Assembly: GCF_002072215.1 (NCBI RefSeq)
Contig: NZ_JXMW01000008.1
Location: 1-64,000, forward strand
From: Methanobrevibacter arboriphilus JCM 13429 = DSM 1125
Lineage (GTDB): Archaea; Methanobacteriota; Methanobacteria; Methanobacteriales; Methanobacteriaceae
Length of the DNA: 64,000 bases
Direction: 5' to 3'
Shown: one piece after another, positions 1 to 8,326 of the stretch
Numbering within the stretch: the stretch's first letter is position 1
Layout of the letters: the number at the start of each line of letters is the position of its first letter
Notes under the pieces: model-generated
The model's input: only the letters and a program-made list of their open reading frames with translations
What the model was told of the DNA's origin: nothing
Databases searched by the model: none
Translations under genes and position numbers: made by a program

Positions 1-24
1 AAAAAATCTATTTATTGTAAACAT
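1..24 (-). CDS. 5' end of an unidentified leftward gene (partial)
   Basis: Only eight codons are visible, reading MFTINRFF on the minus strand. They follow a textbook ribosome binding site (AGGAGGTGA, at about 34-43) at good spacing, so a gene almost certainly starts here and runs out of the window to the left. The product cannot be named. Its upstream region (about 86-183) is shared with the leader of the helicase gene at 3050-4882, so the two genes probably respond to the same promoter and C-tract architecture. Confidence 0.6.
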
Positions 25-85
25 TTTCGTTTTTTCACCTCCTGATCCAATCAATCAGTATATAAAAAAATACATAGCACAATGA

Positions 86-183
86 GAACACTCACTACGC
101 TACAATAATATAATATAAAAAAACTACTATAAAAAACTTCCTACCCAAAAAAAATAAAAAACAATAGCTACCCCCCCCCCCCC
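86..183 (-). promoter_or_regulatory. Duplicated leader/promoter block with C13 tract, copy 1
   Basis: This block lies upstream of the leftward gene at 1-24. Positions 86-162 closely match 4923-4989, and 160-183 (acaatagcta followed by 13 C) match 5090-5113. On the minus strand the block contains a TATA-like stretch (TTTTTTTATATTATATT, about 105-121). The C run at 171-183 is exactly 13 bases, which stands out in DNA this AT-rich. A homopolymer this long is expected to slip during replication. A promoter role is inferred from its position upstream of two genes. Confidence 0.55.
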
Positions 184-184
184 A

Positions 185-835
185 CAAAAACAGTAGAATA
201 GCTGTATAAAAAAGAAAAAAAGAAGGAAACAAAATATAACACGAAAAAAACACATAATAACCAAATAAAATAAAAACAGCTAAAAAATAAAATAAAAAAG
301 CCTAAAAACAATAAATACAACCAATAACAACTTAAAAATAATAAAAACAGATAAAAAAAACCAATAAAAAACTAAAAAAATATAATAACCAAATAAAATA
401 AAAAAATAAGCATATAAAATAAAGAAAAAAATAAGAAAAATATAAAAATAACAGCTAAACACCAAAACAATAGAGAAAATAAAACAAAAAAAAATAAAAA
501 ATAAAAACACAATATCACCAAAATCAAAATAGCTGTTATCAAACCAAAACATATATAAATAAAACCATAACTAAAAGAAACAAAAACAAAAGAAAACCAC
601 CATAAAAAAACAAAAAACAACTAAAAAAGGAAAAAACACAAGAAAAACCCACCAAACTAATAAAAAAAGAAAAATAAAACCTCCAAAAAAGAAAAAACAA
701 CTAATTAAAAAACAATACCTATTAAAATACCCTCAAATCACTAAAAAAAGAAAAATAAAACCTCCAAAAAACAAAAAACAACTAATAAAAAAAGAAAAAA
801 AATACTAAAAACCCACAAACTTAACTCAAACAAAA
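185..835. other. Strand-asymmetric A-rich non-coding stretch
   Basis: The plus strand is dominated by A with some C and very little T or G, so reading frames on the minus strand are long but Phe-rich and meaningless. It contains a 45-bp direct repeat (661-705 and 742-786, 44 of 45 identical) and a shorter repeat (about 254-276 and 382-404). No ribosome binding site or believable protein was seen on either strand. Confidence 0.5.
661..786. repeat. 45-bp direct repeat, two copies
   Basis: Positions 661-705 and 742-786 are identical except for one G/C difference. The 36-bp spacer is unrelated. The repeat lies just upstream of the tandem surface-repeat array and is not inside a gene. Confidence 0.75.
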
Positions 836-2138
836 ATCACAGGAACATCAAATGGTGTTGATCTGTATGCATACAGCGATAACAACACTCCATATAAACA
901 AGACAATAACATCATAGGAACATCAGGCTATGGTGTTGATCTGTCTGCATCCAGCAGCAACAACGCCACATATAACCAAGATTACACAACATCACAGGAA
1001 CATATGGTGTTTATCTGTATGCATACAGCAGCAACAACGCCACATATAACCAAGATTACACAACATCACAGGAACATATGGTGTTTATCTGTATGCATAC
1101 AGCAGCAAAAATACCACATATAACCAAGATTACACAACATCACAGGAACATCCGGCAATGGTGTTTATCTGTATGCATAAAGCGATAACAATACCAATAA
1201 ACCAAAGCCAAAAATAACAACCACAGGAACATACTCTGGTGTTGATCTGTCTGCATCCAGCAGCAAAAATACCACATATAACCAAGATTACACAACATCA
1301 CAGGAACATCCGGCCCTGGTGTTTATCTGTCTGCATCCAGCAGCAAAAATACCACATATAACCAAGATTACACAACATCACAGGAACATCAGGCTATGGT
1401 GTTTATCTGTCTGCATACAGCAGCAAAAATACCACATATAAACAAGCCAATGACATCACAGGAACATACGATGGTGTTTCTCTGTCTGCAGACAGCGATA
1501 ACAATACCACATATAAACAAGCCAATGACATCACAGGAACAGACTATGGTGTTTCTCTGTATGCATACAGCGATAACAACACCAATAAACCAGAACCACA
1601 ACTCAACATCACAGGAACATCCGGCTCTGGTGTTTCTCTGTCTGCATACAGCAGCAACGATACCACATATAACACAAGACAATACAACATCACAGGAACA
1701 TACTATGGTGTTGCTCTGGATGCATCCAGCGATAACAACACTTCATATAAACAAGCCAATAACATCACAGGAACATCGAACTATGGTGTTTCTCTGTATG
1801 CATCCAGCAGCAAAAATACCACATATAACACAAGACAATACGACATCACAGGAACAGACTATGGTGTTTATCTGGAGGCATACAGCAGCAAAAATACCAC
1901 ATATAACCGAAACTATACAACGATCACAGGAACATCCAGCACTGGTGTTTCTCTGTCTGCATACAGCTATAACAACACTTCATATAAACAAGCCAATAAC
2001 ATCACAGGAACATATAATGGTGTTTATCTGTATGCAGAAAGCAGCTACAAGAAAAAAAAGAGAAAAAACACAAAAATCTTTCAAATAAAAACCATACCAA
2101 AAAAAAAAAAAATTAATCAACAAAATAATCTAATTTAA
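836..2138 (+). pseudogene. Decayed tandem-repeat surface protein (about 16 units of 74-82 bp)
   Basis: About 16 imperfect units run head to tail. In the phase that looks like protein, each unit reads roughly ITGTSGYGVSLYASSSNNTT, followed by Y and a short spacer, a Gly/Ser/Thr/Asn/Tyr-rich pattern typical of exported archaeal surface repeats. This phase is continuous only from about 1362 to the stop at 2136-2138. Earlier units fall into other phases because spacer lengths vary (for example between the units at about 1300 and 1390), and one unit has a stop (gcataaagc, about 1173). No start codon, ribosome binding site or signal peptide precedes the array. The other open frames here (such as 1396-2088 plus and 1389-1682 minus) follow from the repetition. 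It could instead be a silent donor cassette for a surface gene elsewhere, but nothing here proves that. Confidence 0.6.
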
Positions 2139-2288
2139 AAGAATAAACACCAAATTATTCTAATAATTAACTTCATACTATTAAAAATAAACTAAATATT
2201 CTCAATCTTGCAATCGAAGGTTCAAATCCATTTGATATTAATAACTAAAAAATCAATTTTTGTTTAATTTTTCTATTTAAAAGGTAGC

Positions 2289-2894
2289 TTAATCAGTATA
2301 TTTAAATGGGCATTCTTCTAGATGATCATTTACATAACCAATTGCCTGTAAAAAAGCATAACAAATCACTGGACCAAAGAATTTGAAGCCATGCTTTTTC
2401 ATATCTTTAGCAATAGTTTCAGATAAAGGTGTTGAACTAGGAACTTCACTTAATGTTTTCCAATGATTATTAATGGGTTTTCCTTCTGGTAGAAATGTTC
2501 TCAAATAATTAGAAAAGCTACCAAATTCTTTTTGTATTTCCAAAAAATGTTGAGCATTAGTAATTGTAGCTTCTATCTTCCCACGGTGCCGAATAATTCC
2601 ACTATCTTGCAGCAAACATTCCACATCTTTTTCAGTCATTTTAGCAACTTTTTCAGGATTAAACCCTTTAAAAGCATTTTTATAACCCTCTCGTCTTTTA
2701 AGAATTGTTATCCAACTTAAACCTGCTTGTGCACTCTCCAAAACTACAAATTCAAAAATTTTATGATCATCTGTAACTTCTTTTCCCCATTCCTCATCAT
2801 GATATTTGATATAAAGAGGGTCCAATCCAACCCATCCACAACGTTTGTTATCTATTAGTTCTTTATTAGAGTTTTCATCACCATTTTCTGACAT
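2289..2894 (-). CDS. tag: DNA-3-methyladenine glycosylase I
   Basis: This cytosolic base-excision repair enzyme removes 3-methyladenine from alkylated DNA. The 201-residue protein has the Tag fold signature and all four zinc ligands in family spacing: Cys19 and His32 (13 apart) near the N terminus, His191 and Cys195 (4 apart) at the C terminus. It also has the conserved CGW and YHDEEWG segments and a GLSW motif around the active site. The frame opens four codons earlier with GTG-ATG (2906/2903), but GTGAT there is better read as the ribosome binding site for the ATG at 2894. It is transcribed alone. The flanks are accessory DNA (repeat pseudogene downstream, orphan helicase upstream), so it may be island cargo, although the protein looks ordinary. 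Confidence 0.9.
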   Translation of the reverse strand: MSENGDENSNKELIDNKRCGWVGLDPLYIKYHDEEWGKEVTDDHKIFEFVVLESAQAGLSWITILKRREGYKNAFKGFNPEKVAKMTEKDVECLLQDSGIIRHRGKIEATITNAQHFLEIQKEFGSFSNYLRTFLPEGKPINNHWKTLSEVPSSTPLSETIAKDMKKHGFKFFGPVICYAFLQAIGYVNDHLEECPFKYTD

Positions 2895-3049
2895 ATCTAT
2901 CATCACTCATAATTCATAGCCAATATAATTTGATATTTTTTCCAATTATTTATATATAATTATATTATCATAATAAGTATTATTTTTATTCCTAGCTAAT
3001 AAAAAGTAATAATTATACAAAAAATACAACCCAACCAAAATTAAAAAAG

Positions 3050-4882
3050 CTAATCACTAATTAAACCCTCCCATAATATTTGATTTTTACATAAAAAAGG
3101 ATAGTATCTCTTAGTTTTCTTAGAATCAATCTTTGTACCATAAGATTTATTATTTATTTTAAAATCTTCTAAATCAAAAGTTGATTTAATTGCTTTAGAA
3201 ATCAACCTACCATCAATATCACCATCACAATTATAAGATAGCTCAATTCCTTCAACATTAGCTAATCTTTTTAATAAAACTCTTAAATCTTCAACATAAA
3301 TCTTCTCAGTGGAATTTATATCAAAATCCAAAATTAACTTAGCTATTAAATAATTTAAAGGATTAGAATGCTTTTTAAGTAATATTTTAGTTTCATTCAA
3401 ACTTTTCTTAAGTATAAAATCCTTACCAACACGTTTTTTAGCTTTATAAGCCTCAAGAGATTCAAAAATTAGTTTTTCAATAGCATTGCTATCATTAGAT
3501 ATTAAAGATAATAAGCTTTTATCTTCTTTTTTTGTTCCTCTAAACTTATGTAAAAATTCAATGAAAACCAGTCTATCAATAAAAGCATCATCAAGCTTTT
3601 TAAAAGCAGGGATTTCATTAGCCATTACAATGATTTTAGATACTTCTTTATTAGGAATAATAGTATGAGGTCTATTTTTAGGATTAACTTGTAAATCATC
3701 ATTTCCAGATAATTGTTTCAATATTGCCATATTTTCAACCAATGTATCATCTGAGTCACGAACTATGTTAATTTGTTTACCTACTAAAGAAGATGTACCA
3801 TGAGAAGTATTCATATCCCTAATTTTAAGATCTGCAATTTTATGACTACCAAAAATCAATGATAAAATATTAACTAAAAGACTTTTTCCAGAACCACCAA
3901 TACCAACTATAAAAATCAAAATCTCTTCTTCATTACCACTAGTAAACAAATAACCAATAATCTCTTTAAGACCTTTAATATAATCATTAGTTAATTTAGA
4001 AGACCTACGATTTAAAGAACTCTTCAAATAATCATCAATTACAGTTTTACCCTTAAAATCAGGCCTATATTTATGATTAACTTCTGTTAATGTGAAAACT
4101 GGTTTATTAGATTTTTTAATAAACTTCATCTTTTTTATATCATATATTCCATTTTTAAAGCGAACAAAGTCATATCGAGGACTTAGTCTATTACCAATAT
4201 GAGATAAAGCAGTATTAATATCATTTATATTAACATATTCCTTATCACCTATCAACTTATCAACAACCCTCTTTAAATCATCGATACTCAGAAATTTATA
4301 ACCATTAGATTTTTCATCTAATTTATAAATTGTCCCATAATCTTTTCTCAAAATAACATTTTCTTTATTACTTAATAGTTTAGCAAGAATCATATTACTC
4401 TTAGAAATATTTTTCCGATTTTTATAATTATTTCTAATTTTTTCAATTAAAAGATCAAATTCAGATAGAGTAAATATTTCCCTAGCATCCTCAATAAGAT
4501 TATAAATAAGACTACCTTCAGGAAAATTAGAAGTATTATTAGAACTAATACCCTCTATGATATTAACAATATCAAGAACTATGTCAAAAAAATCAGGAAT
4601 CTTATCAATATCAAAATTATCTTTTATAAAATCTGTAATCTTATCATTTAATAAAAAATACAATGAATCATTTTCAAAATCATTAGACCCTTCAAGTAAA
4701 ATAGGAGGATTAGAATATTCAACAGAAAAAGTTTTAATCCCAAAATCCCCTTGAATAATAACCCAATATTCTTTAGAAGGAATATAAAGTAGATAAACAT
4801 TAAAATTTTCAATATCTTTACCTTTAGAAAGAATAACATCTCCAATAGCAATTTTTCGATTATTATCTAATAATAAATCCAT
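3050..4882 (-). CDS. D5/P4-type primase-helicase (SF3 helicase), orphan
   Basis: This 610-residue protein resembles the helicase half of phage and plasmid primase-helicases (D5-like N-terminal region plus SF3 ATPase). Walker A GIGGSGKS lies at about residues 326-333, a Walker B-like INIVRDSDD segment follows, and a sensor-like KIIVMANEIP segment lies near 415-424, followed by an RLVFIEF strand and a winged-helix-like tail. I do not see an archaeo-eukaryotic primase active site in the first 230 residues. Such proteins unwind DNA when plasmids or viruses replicate. GGGGAG precedes the ATG by six bases. No integrase, capsid or plasmid maintenance gene is adjacent, so it is probably the relic of an integrated element or one gene of an element extending left. 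Its leader is a copy of the one at 86-183. Confidence 0.85.
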   Translation of the reverse strand: MDLLLDNNRKIAIGDVILSKGKDIENFNVYLLYIPSKEYWVIIQGDFGIKTFSVEYSNPPILLEGSNDFENDSLYFLLNDKITDFIKDNFDIDKIPDFFDIVLDIVNIIEGISSNNTSNFPEGSLIYNLIEDAREIFTLSEFDLLIEKIRNNYKNRKNISKSNMILAKLLSNKENVILRKDYGTIYKLDEKSNGYKFLSIDDLKRVVDKLIGDKEYVNINDINTALSHIGNRLSPRYDFVRFKNGIYDIKKMKFIKKSNKPVFTLTEVNHKYRPDFKGKTVIDDYLKSSLNRRSSKLTNDYIKGLKEIIGYLFTSGNEEEILIFIVGIGGSGKSLLVNILSLIFGSHKIADLKIRDMNTSHGTSSLVGKQINIVRDSDDTLVENMAILKQLSGNDDLQVNPKNRPHTIIPNKEVSKIIVMANEIPAFKKLDDAFIDRLVFIEFLHKFRGTKKEDKSLLSLISNDSNAIEKLIFESLEAYKAKKRVGKDFILKKSLNETKILLKKHSNPLNYLIAKLILDFDINSTEKIYVEDLRVLLKRLANVEGIELSYNCDGDIDGRLISKAIKSTFDLEDFKINNKSYGTKIDSKKTKRYYPFLCKNQILWEGLISD

Positions 4883-4922
4883 TGAAAACTCCCCAAAAAC
4901 TTAAAAAATCAAAAACAGGAGT

Positions 4923-5113
4923 GAACACTCACTAATATAAAATATAAAAAAACTCCTATAAAAAGCTTTCTATCAAAAAATAAAAAACAAACCAAAGGCA
5001 GTTAAAAGAAGAAAAAAATTAAAAACTAGCTAATAATAAATAAAACAATTATAAATTATATTAATGAATAAACAAGCCACAAGAAAAAAAACAACAGCTA
5101 CCCCCCCCCCCCC
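4923..5113 (-). promoter_or_regulatory. Duplicated leader/promoter block with C13 tract, copy 2
   Basis: This is the upstream region of the orphan helicase gene. Positions 4923-4989 match 86-162, and 5090-5113 match 160-183, including a run of exactly 13 C at 5101-5113. About 100 bp separates the two matching parts here, whereas they are contiguous in copy 1. A short inverted repeat, GAGTG-AA-CACTC (4919-4930), sits at the edge nearest the gene and could be an operator. Confidence 0.55.
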
Positions 5114-5196
5114 GCCTTTAAATTAAAATTAAAGGAATATTAAAAAATAATTAAAAAAAATAAAATAAAAATAAGAAATATAAAAATAAAAAAATT

Positions 5197-5349
5197 GGCT
5201 TTGTAGAAATCCTTTTAATATCAATATAATTATAAAAAAGATTATATGATTAAAAATTCTTTATTTTGAAATTAAAGAATTATTTTAACAATTTAATTTC
5301 ACAAAAGTAAAAATTTCAAGTATAAAAAAATAAGGATTTCTACAAAGCC
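5197..5349. mobile_element. MITE-like element with perfect 18-bp terminal inverted repeats
   Basis: GGCTTTGTAGAAATCCTT at 5197-5214 is repeated exactly in inverse orientation at 5332-5349. The 153-bp element has no coding capacity, and its centre folds into a further hairpin (AATTCTTT paired with AAAGAATT). The ends look like insertion-sequence termini starting with GGC. The flanks carry aaaaatt on the left and taaaaatt on the right, possibly a target duplication. It is probably a non-autonomous derivative of an insertion sequence whose transposase is not in this window. Confidence 0.65.
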
Positions 5350-5391
5350 TAAAAATTAATAAAAATTAATAAAAATAGAATATCAAACTGA

Positions 5392-6681
5392 CTAATTTTC
5401 TTTATTCATTTTTAAAAGAGCAGCAGCTATATCTATTGAATTATATCCTATTTCTATCAATGATTCAACACTATGAATTTCTTTATTAAGATTATTTTCT
5501 TCAATAGACTTTTTGATTTTATCTAAAATCAAATTATTTTTAATATCCCTAATATCATCTAAAGAAGGAACTTTCTGTTGTTTAATCTTTGATTTTGTGT
5601 ATTTTTGAATATCTCTAAGTTTATATATTTCTTTGCCTGCTACAAATGTAAATGCATACCCAGTTTTACCAGCTCTTCCAGTTCTACCAATTCTATGAAC
5701 ATAATATTCATTGTCATTAGGCACATCATAATTAAAAACAGCTTCAACATCAGGAACATCAATACCTCTTGCAGCAACATCAGTAGCTACTAAAATTTCA
5801 ATGCTCCCTTTTCTAAACTTGTTCATTACCTTATCTCTTTGAGCTTGCCTCATATCCCCATGAATACCATCAACATCATATCCACGACTTTTTAAATCTC
5901 TTACAAGGCGATCAACTCTTCTTTTAGTATTACAGAACACTAAAACTAAGTTTAAATCGTAAATATCCATTAAACGAGAAAATAACTCAAGTTTCATCTT
6001 TTCTCTTGCTTCAAAGTATATCTGCTCAATTTCAGGAGCAGTTATAAGATGTTGAGCTACTCTTAAATGCTTAGGATTTTTTTGATAATTATGAGTTAAT
6101 TTTTTTATAGCTCTTGGCATTGTAGCTGAAAAAAGTAAAGTTTGTCTATTTTTAGGAGTTCTCTTTAATATTTTTTCAATATCCTCACGAAAACCCATAT
6201 CTAACATTTCATCAGCTTCATCTAAAACAACTGTTTCTATTCCAGATAAATCCAAAGTTCCTCTTTCAATATGATCAATTATACGACCAGGAGTTCCAAT
6301 AATTATATGAACTCCTTTTTTAAGAGCTCTAATCTGCCTACCTATAGGTTGACCTCCATATACAGGAAGTACATGTAATTTTTTCATAAAAGAAGACAAT
6401 TTTCCTATTTCTTTAGCTACTTGTAAGCTTAACTCACGAGTAGGACATATAATAATAGCTTGAGGAGCTTTATCCTCAACAAAAATCTTTTCTAAAACAG
6501 GTATTCCAAAAGCTACTGTTTTACCAGTACCAGTTTGTGCCTGTCCAATAATGTCTTTACCTTCTAAAGCTTCAGGTATTGTCAAACCTTGAATTGGTGT
6601 TGGTTCTTCAAAACCCATTTCTTTTACTGCGTTCTTAATTTCTTTTGATATATCAAAATTATAAAATGATAATTGTTCCAT
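5392..6681 (-). CDS. DEAD-box ATP-dependent RNA helicase
   Basis: This cytosolic RNA helicase unwinds or remodels RNA in ribosome assembly or mRNA turnover, often at low temperature. The 429-residue protein has every expected motif: Q motif (about 23-31), motif I AQTGTGKT (48-55), PTRELSLQ (81-88), GTPGRI (129-134), DEAD (154-157), SATMP (185-189) and motif VI HRIGRTGRAG (about 328-337). It has no long C-terminal RNA-binding tail. GGAAG precedes the ATG at normal spacing. The leader is long and carries a 23-bp direct repeat (6757-6806), which would suit regulated expression. Confidence 0.93.
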   Translation of the reverse strand: MEQLSFYNFDISKEIKNAVKEMGFEEPTPIQGLTIPEALEGKDIIGQAQTGTGKTVAFGIPVLEKIFVEDKAPQAIIICPTRELSLQVAKEIGKLSSFMKKLHVLPVYGGQPIGRQIRALKKGVHIIIGTPGRIIDHIERGTLDLSGIETVVLDEADEMLDMGFREDIEKILKRTPKNRQTLLFSATMPRAIKKLTHNYQKNPKHLRVAQHLITAPEIEQIYFEAREKMKLELFSRLMDIYDLNLVLVFCNTKRRVDRLVRDLKSRGYDVDGIHGDMRQAQRDKVMNKFRKGSIEILVATDVAARGIDVPDVEAVFNYDVPNDNEYYVHRIGRTGRAGKTGYAFTFVAGKEIYKLRDIQKYTKSKIKQQKVPSLDDIRDIKNNLILDKIKKSIEENNLNKEIHSVESLIEIGYNSIDIAAALLKMNKEN

Positions 6682-6756
6682 ACGATCTTCCTTATTAAAT
6701 AAATATAATTAAAATATAAATTAATACACTATATATCATTTTTTATACGGTATTTT

Positions 6757-6806
6757 ATACTGTATTAATTTATACATTAAATCATACAGTGTTAATTTAT
6801 ACATTA
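6757..6806. repeat. 23-bp direct repeat in the helicase leader
   Basis: Positions 6757-6779 and 6784-6806 share ATAC-GT-TTAATTTATACATTA with two mismatches and lie about 76-125 bp upstream of the helicase start. Being paired and close together, they may be a regulator-binding pair or two overlapping promoter elements. Confidence 0.45.
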
Positions 6807-7875
6807 TTATTATCTTAGTATCTTACTATAGTATACAATATTATAATTATATATTGATTCTCTATAGAATATATATTAAATATTTATATTATATTAATTA
6901 TTAATAATTTAAAAACTAGTAATAATGTATCAACTCAACATATTAATAGATTTTATTTGATTATAATATTAATAAAGAGTTATTGATAAATATTACTAAT
7001 AAAAATTATTGATAAATATTAATAGCTATTATATAGCTGTAATTAATAGATATTAATAGAAATTATTAATTTATTAAAAATAGAAAAAATGCTTAAAAAA
7101 ATATTGTTAAAATAAATATAAACTTAATGATTTATTTCTATTAAATATAACATTATTTAATATGTTCTTAGTTGTATTTAAATGCTCTTATTAAATCTAG
7201 TCTTTTCATTACTTTTTATAAAATCCATGAAAAAATAAAAATAAAAAAGATTCTCAATATATCCTATTAATCTGCTTGTAAAATACATATATGTAATAAA
7301 AAAGTAATAAAAAGAATATAACCTATTCTCATTTTTTATTTTATTCATAACAAGAATAATAAGATTTTTTAACCACTTTTAGGGAAAAATGAAAAAATAA
7401 AAAATATATAAATAAAAATAGATTATATATTATAATGTTAATAAATTTTATTTTTACAAAAATATCTTTAATATATAATATAAGTAAATATTTATAGTAA
7501 ATATTGTGTAGATATTTAGAATTTCAAAAAAAATAGAAGAAACTCAAACATCCTCCATCATTGATGATTTTAAATGTTTGAAGTTTTATGTAATTTAAAT
7601 TTTGATAAATATTTTTTAAATAATTAAAATACAATGAAAAACAACTATGATGACTTTTTTAATGGTTTCGGTATTATTTTTATCACTTTTAAGCTATTTT
7701 TTCTAGTTTATAAATACTATATTTTAGTTTTTTTTAGTTTTTTTAATGATTATGGTTAACTCATAGTGAAAAAATTATAAATGTTTGTAAAAATCTAATT
7801 ATATATAGTAAAAACTTATAGAGTATAAAAAACAAATATAATTATAATAATCTATATAAAGGAAAGTATGATAAA
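6807..7875. other. Long AT-rich intergenic region with one hairpin
   Basis: This is the non-coding space between the divergent DEAD-box helicase and the small protein at 7876. The only structure I can support is an inverted repeat at 7540-7586: AAACTCAAACAT against ATGTTTGAAGTTT, with a second small stem (ATCAT/ATGAT) inside. It could be part of an untranslated RNA. No other gene was recognised. Confidence 0.4.
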
Positions 7876-8016
7876 ATGGCATATGGTGTAAACTATGGCT
7901 CAGGTATGGGTTTTGACCCAGGCTTTTGGGGTTGGATTCTAATATATATTGTAATTGCTATAATAGTGTATTATATTATCTATAAATTATACCTCAGAAG
8001 AAAATACAAAAAATAA
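7876..8016 (+). CDS. Small single-pass membrane protein, 46 residues
   Basis: The frame begins MAYGVNYGSGMGFDPGFWGW, continues as a hydrophobic segment (ILIYIVIAIIVYYIIYKLYL, about 21-40) and ends RRKYKK, so the C terminus should lie in the cytoplasm. A weak ribosome binding site (AGGAAAG) lies about nine bases upstream. The ordered Gly/aromatic N terminus, a single helix, a basic end and a strong hairpin terminator 33 bases downstream together argue for a real small gene rather than chance. The function is unknown, and I recognise no family. Confidence 0.6.
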   Translation: MAYGVNYGSGMGFDPGFWGWILIYIVIAIIVYYIIYKLYLRRKYKK

Positions 8017-8048
8017 ATAAATAAATTAATAAATAAATTAATAAATTA

Positions 8049-8077
8049 ATAATATTCACAAGGTGAGTGAATATTAT
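8049..8077 (+). terminator. Hairpin terminator after the 46-residue protein
   Basis: ATAATATTCAC (8049-8059) pairs perfectly with GTGAATATTAT (8067-8077) around a seven-base loop and is followed by a T-rich stretch (ttttctcattttt). The position right after the small gene suits transcription termination. Confidence 0.6.
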
Positions 8078-8326
8078 ATTTTCTCATTTTTATGTATTAA
8101 AATAACATATTTAAAGAATTTCTCCCTATTTTTATAATTTTTATAATAATTATAATAATATACTATTAAAAAAAGTATTCATAATGAAATATTGCTTAAA
8201 TAATTTTATTTTTAATATTATTTTTAGAAATAAAATCAAGAAAAATTAAAAAATGTAAAAACTATAGATTAATATTTGAAAAAATATAGAAAAGTTAATT
8301 AAATCGTATATTAAAAATAGTTTTAG

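Noticed and set aside
280-620. Two overlapping minus-strand Phe-rich frames
   Set aside because: They come from the A-rich plus strand, have no ribosome binding site and overlap each other in different phases.
1396-2088. 230-codon plus-strand frame over the repeat array (MVFICLHTAAK...)
   Set aside because: It is an out-of-phase reading of the tandem repeats. The neighbouring phase gives a Gly/Ser/Thr/Asn surface repeat, and no ribosome binding site precedes this ATG.
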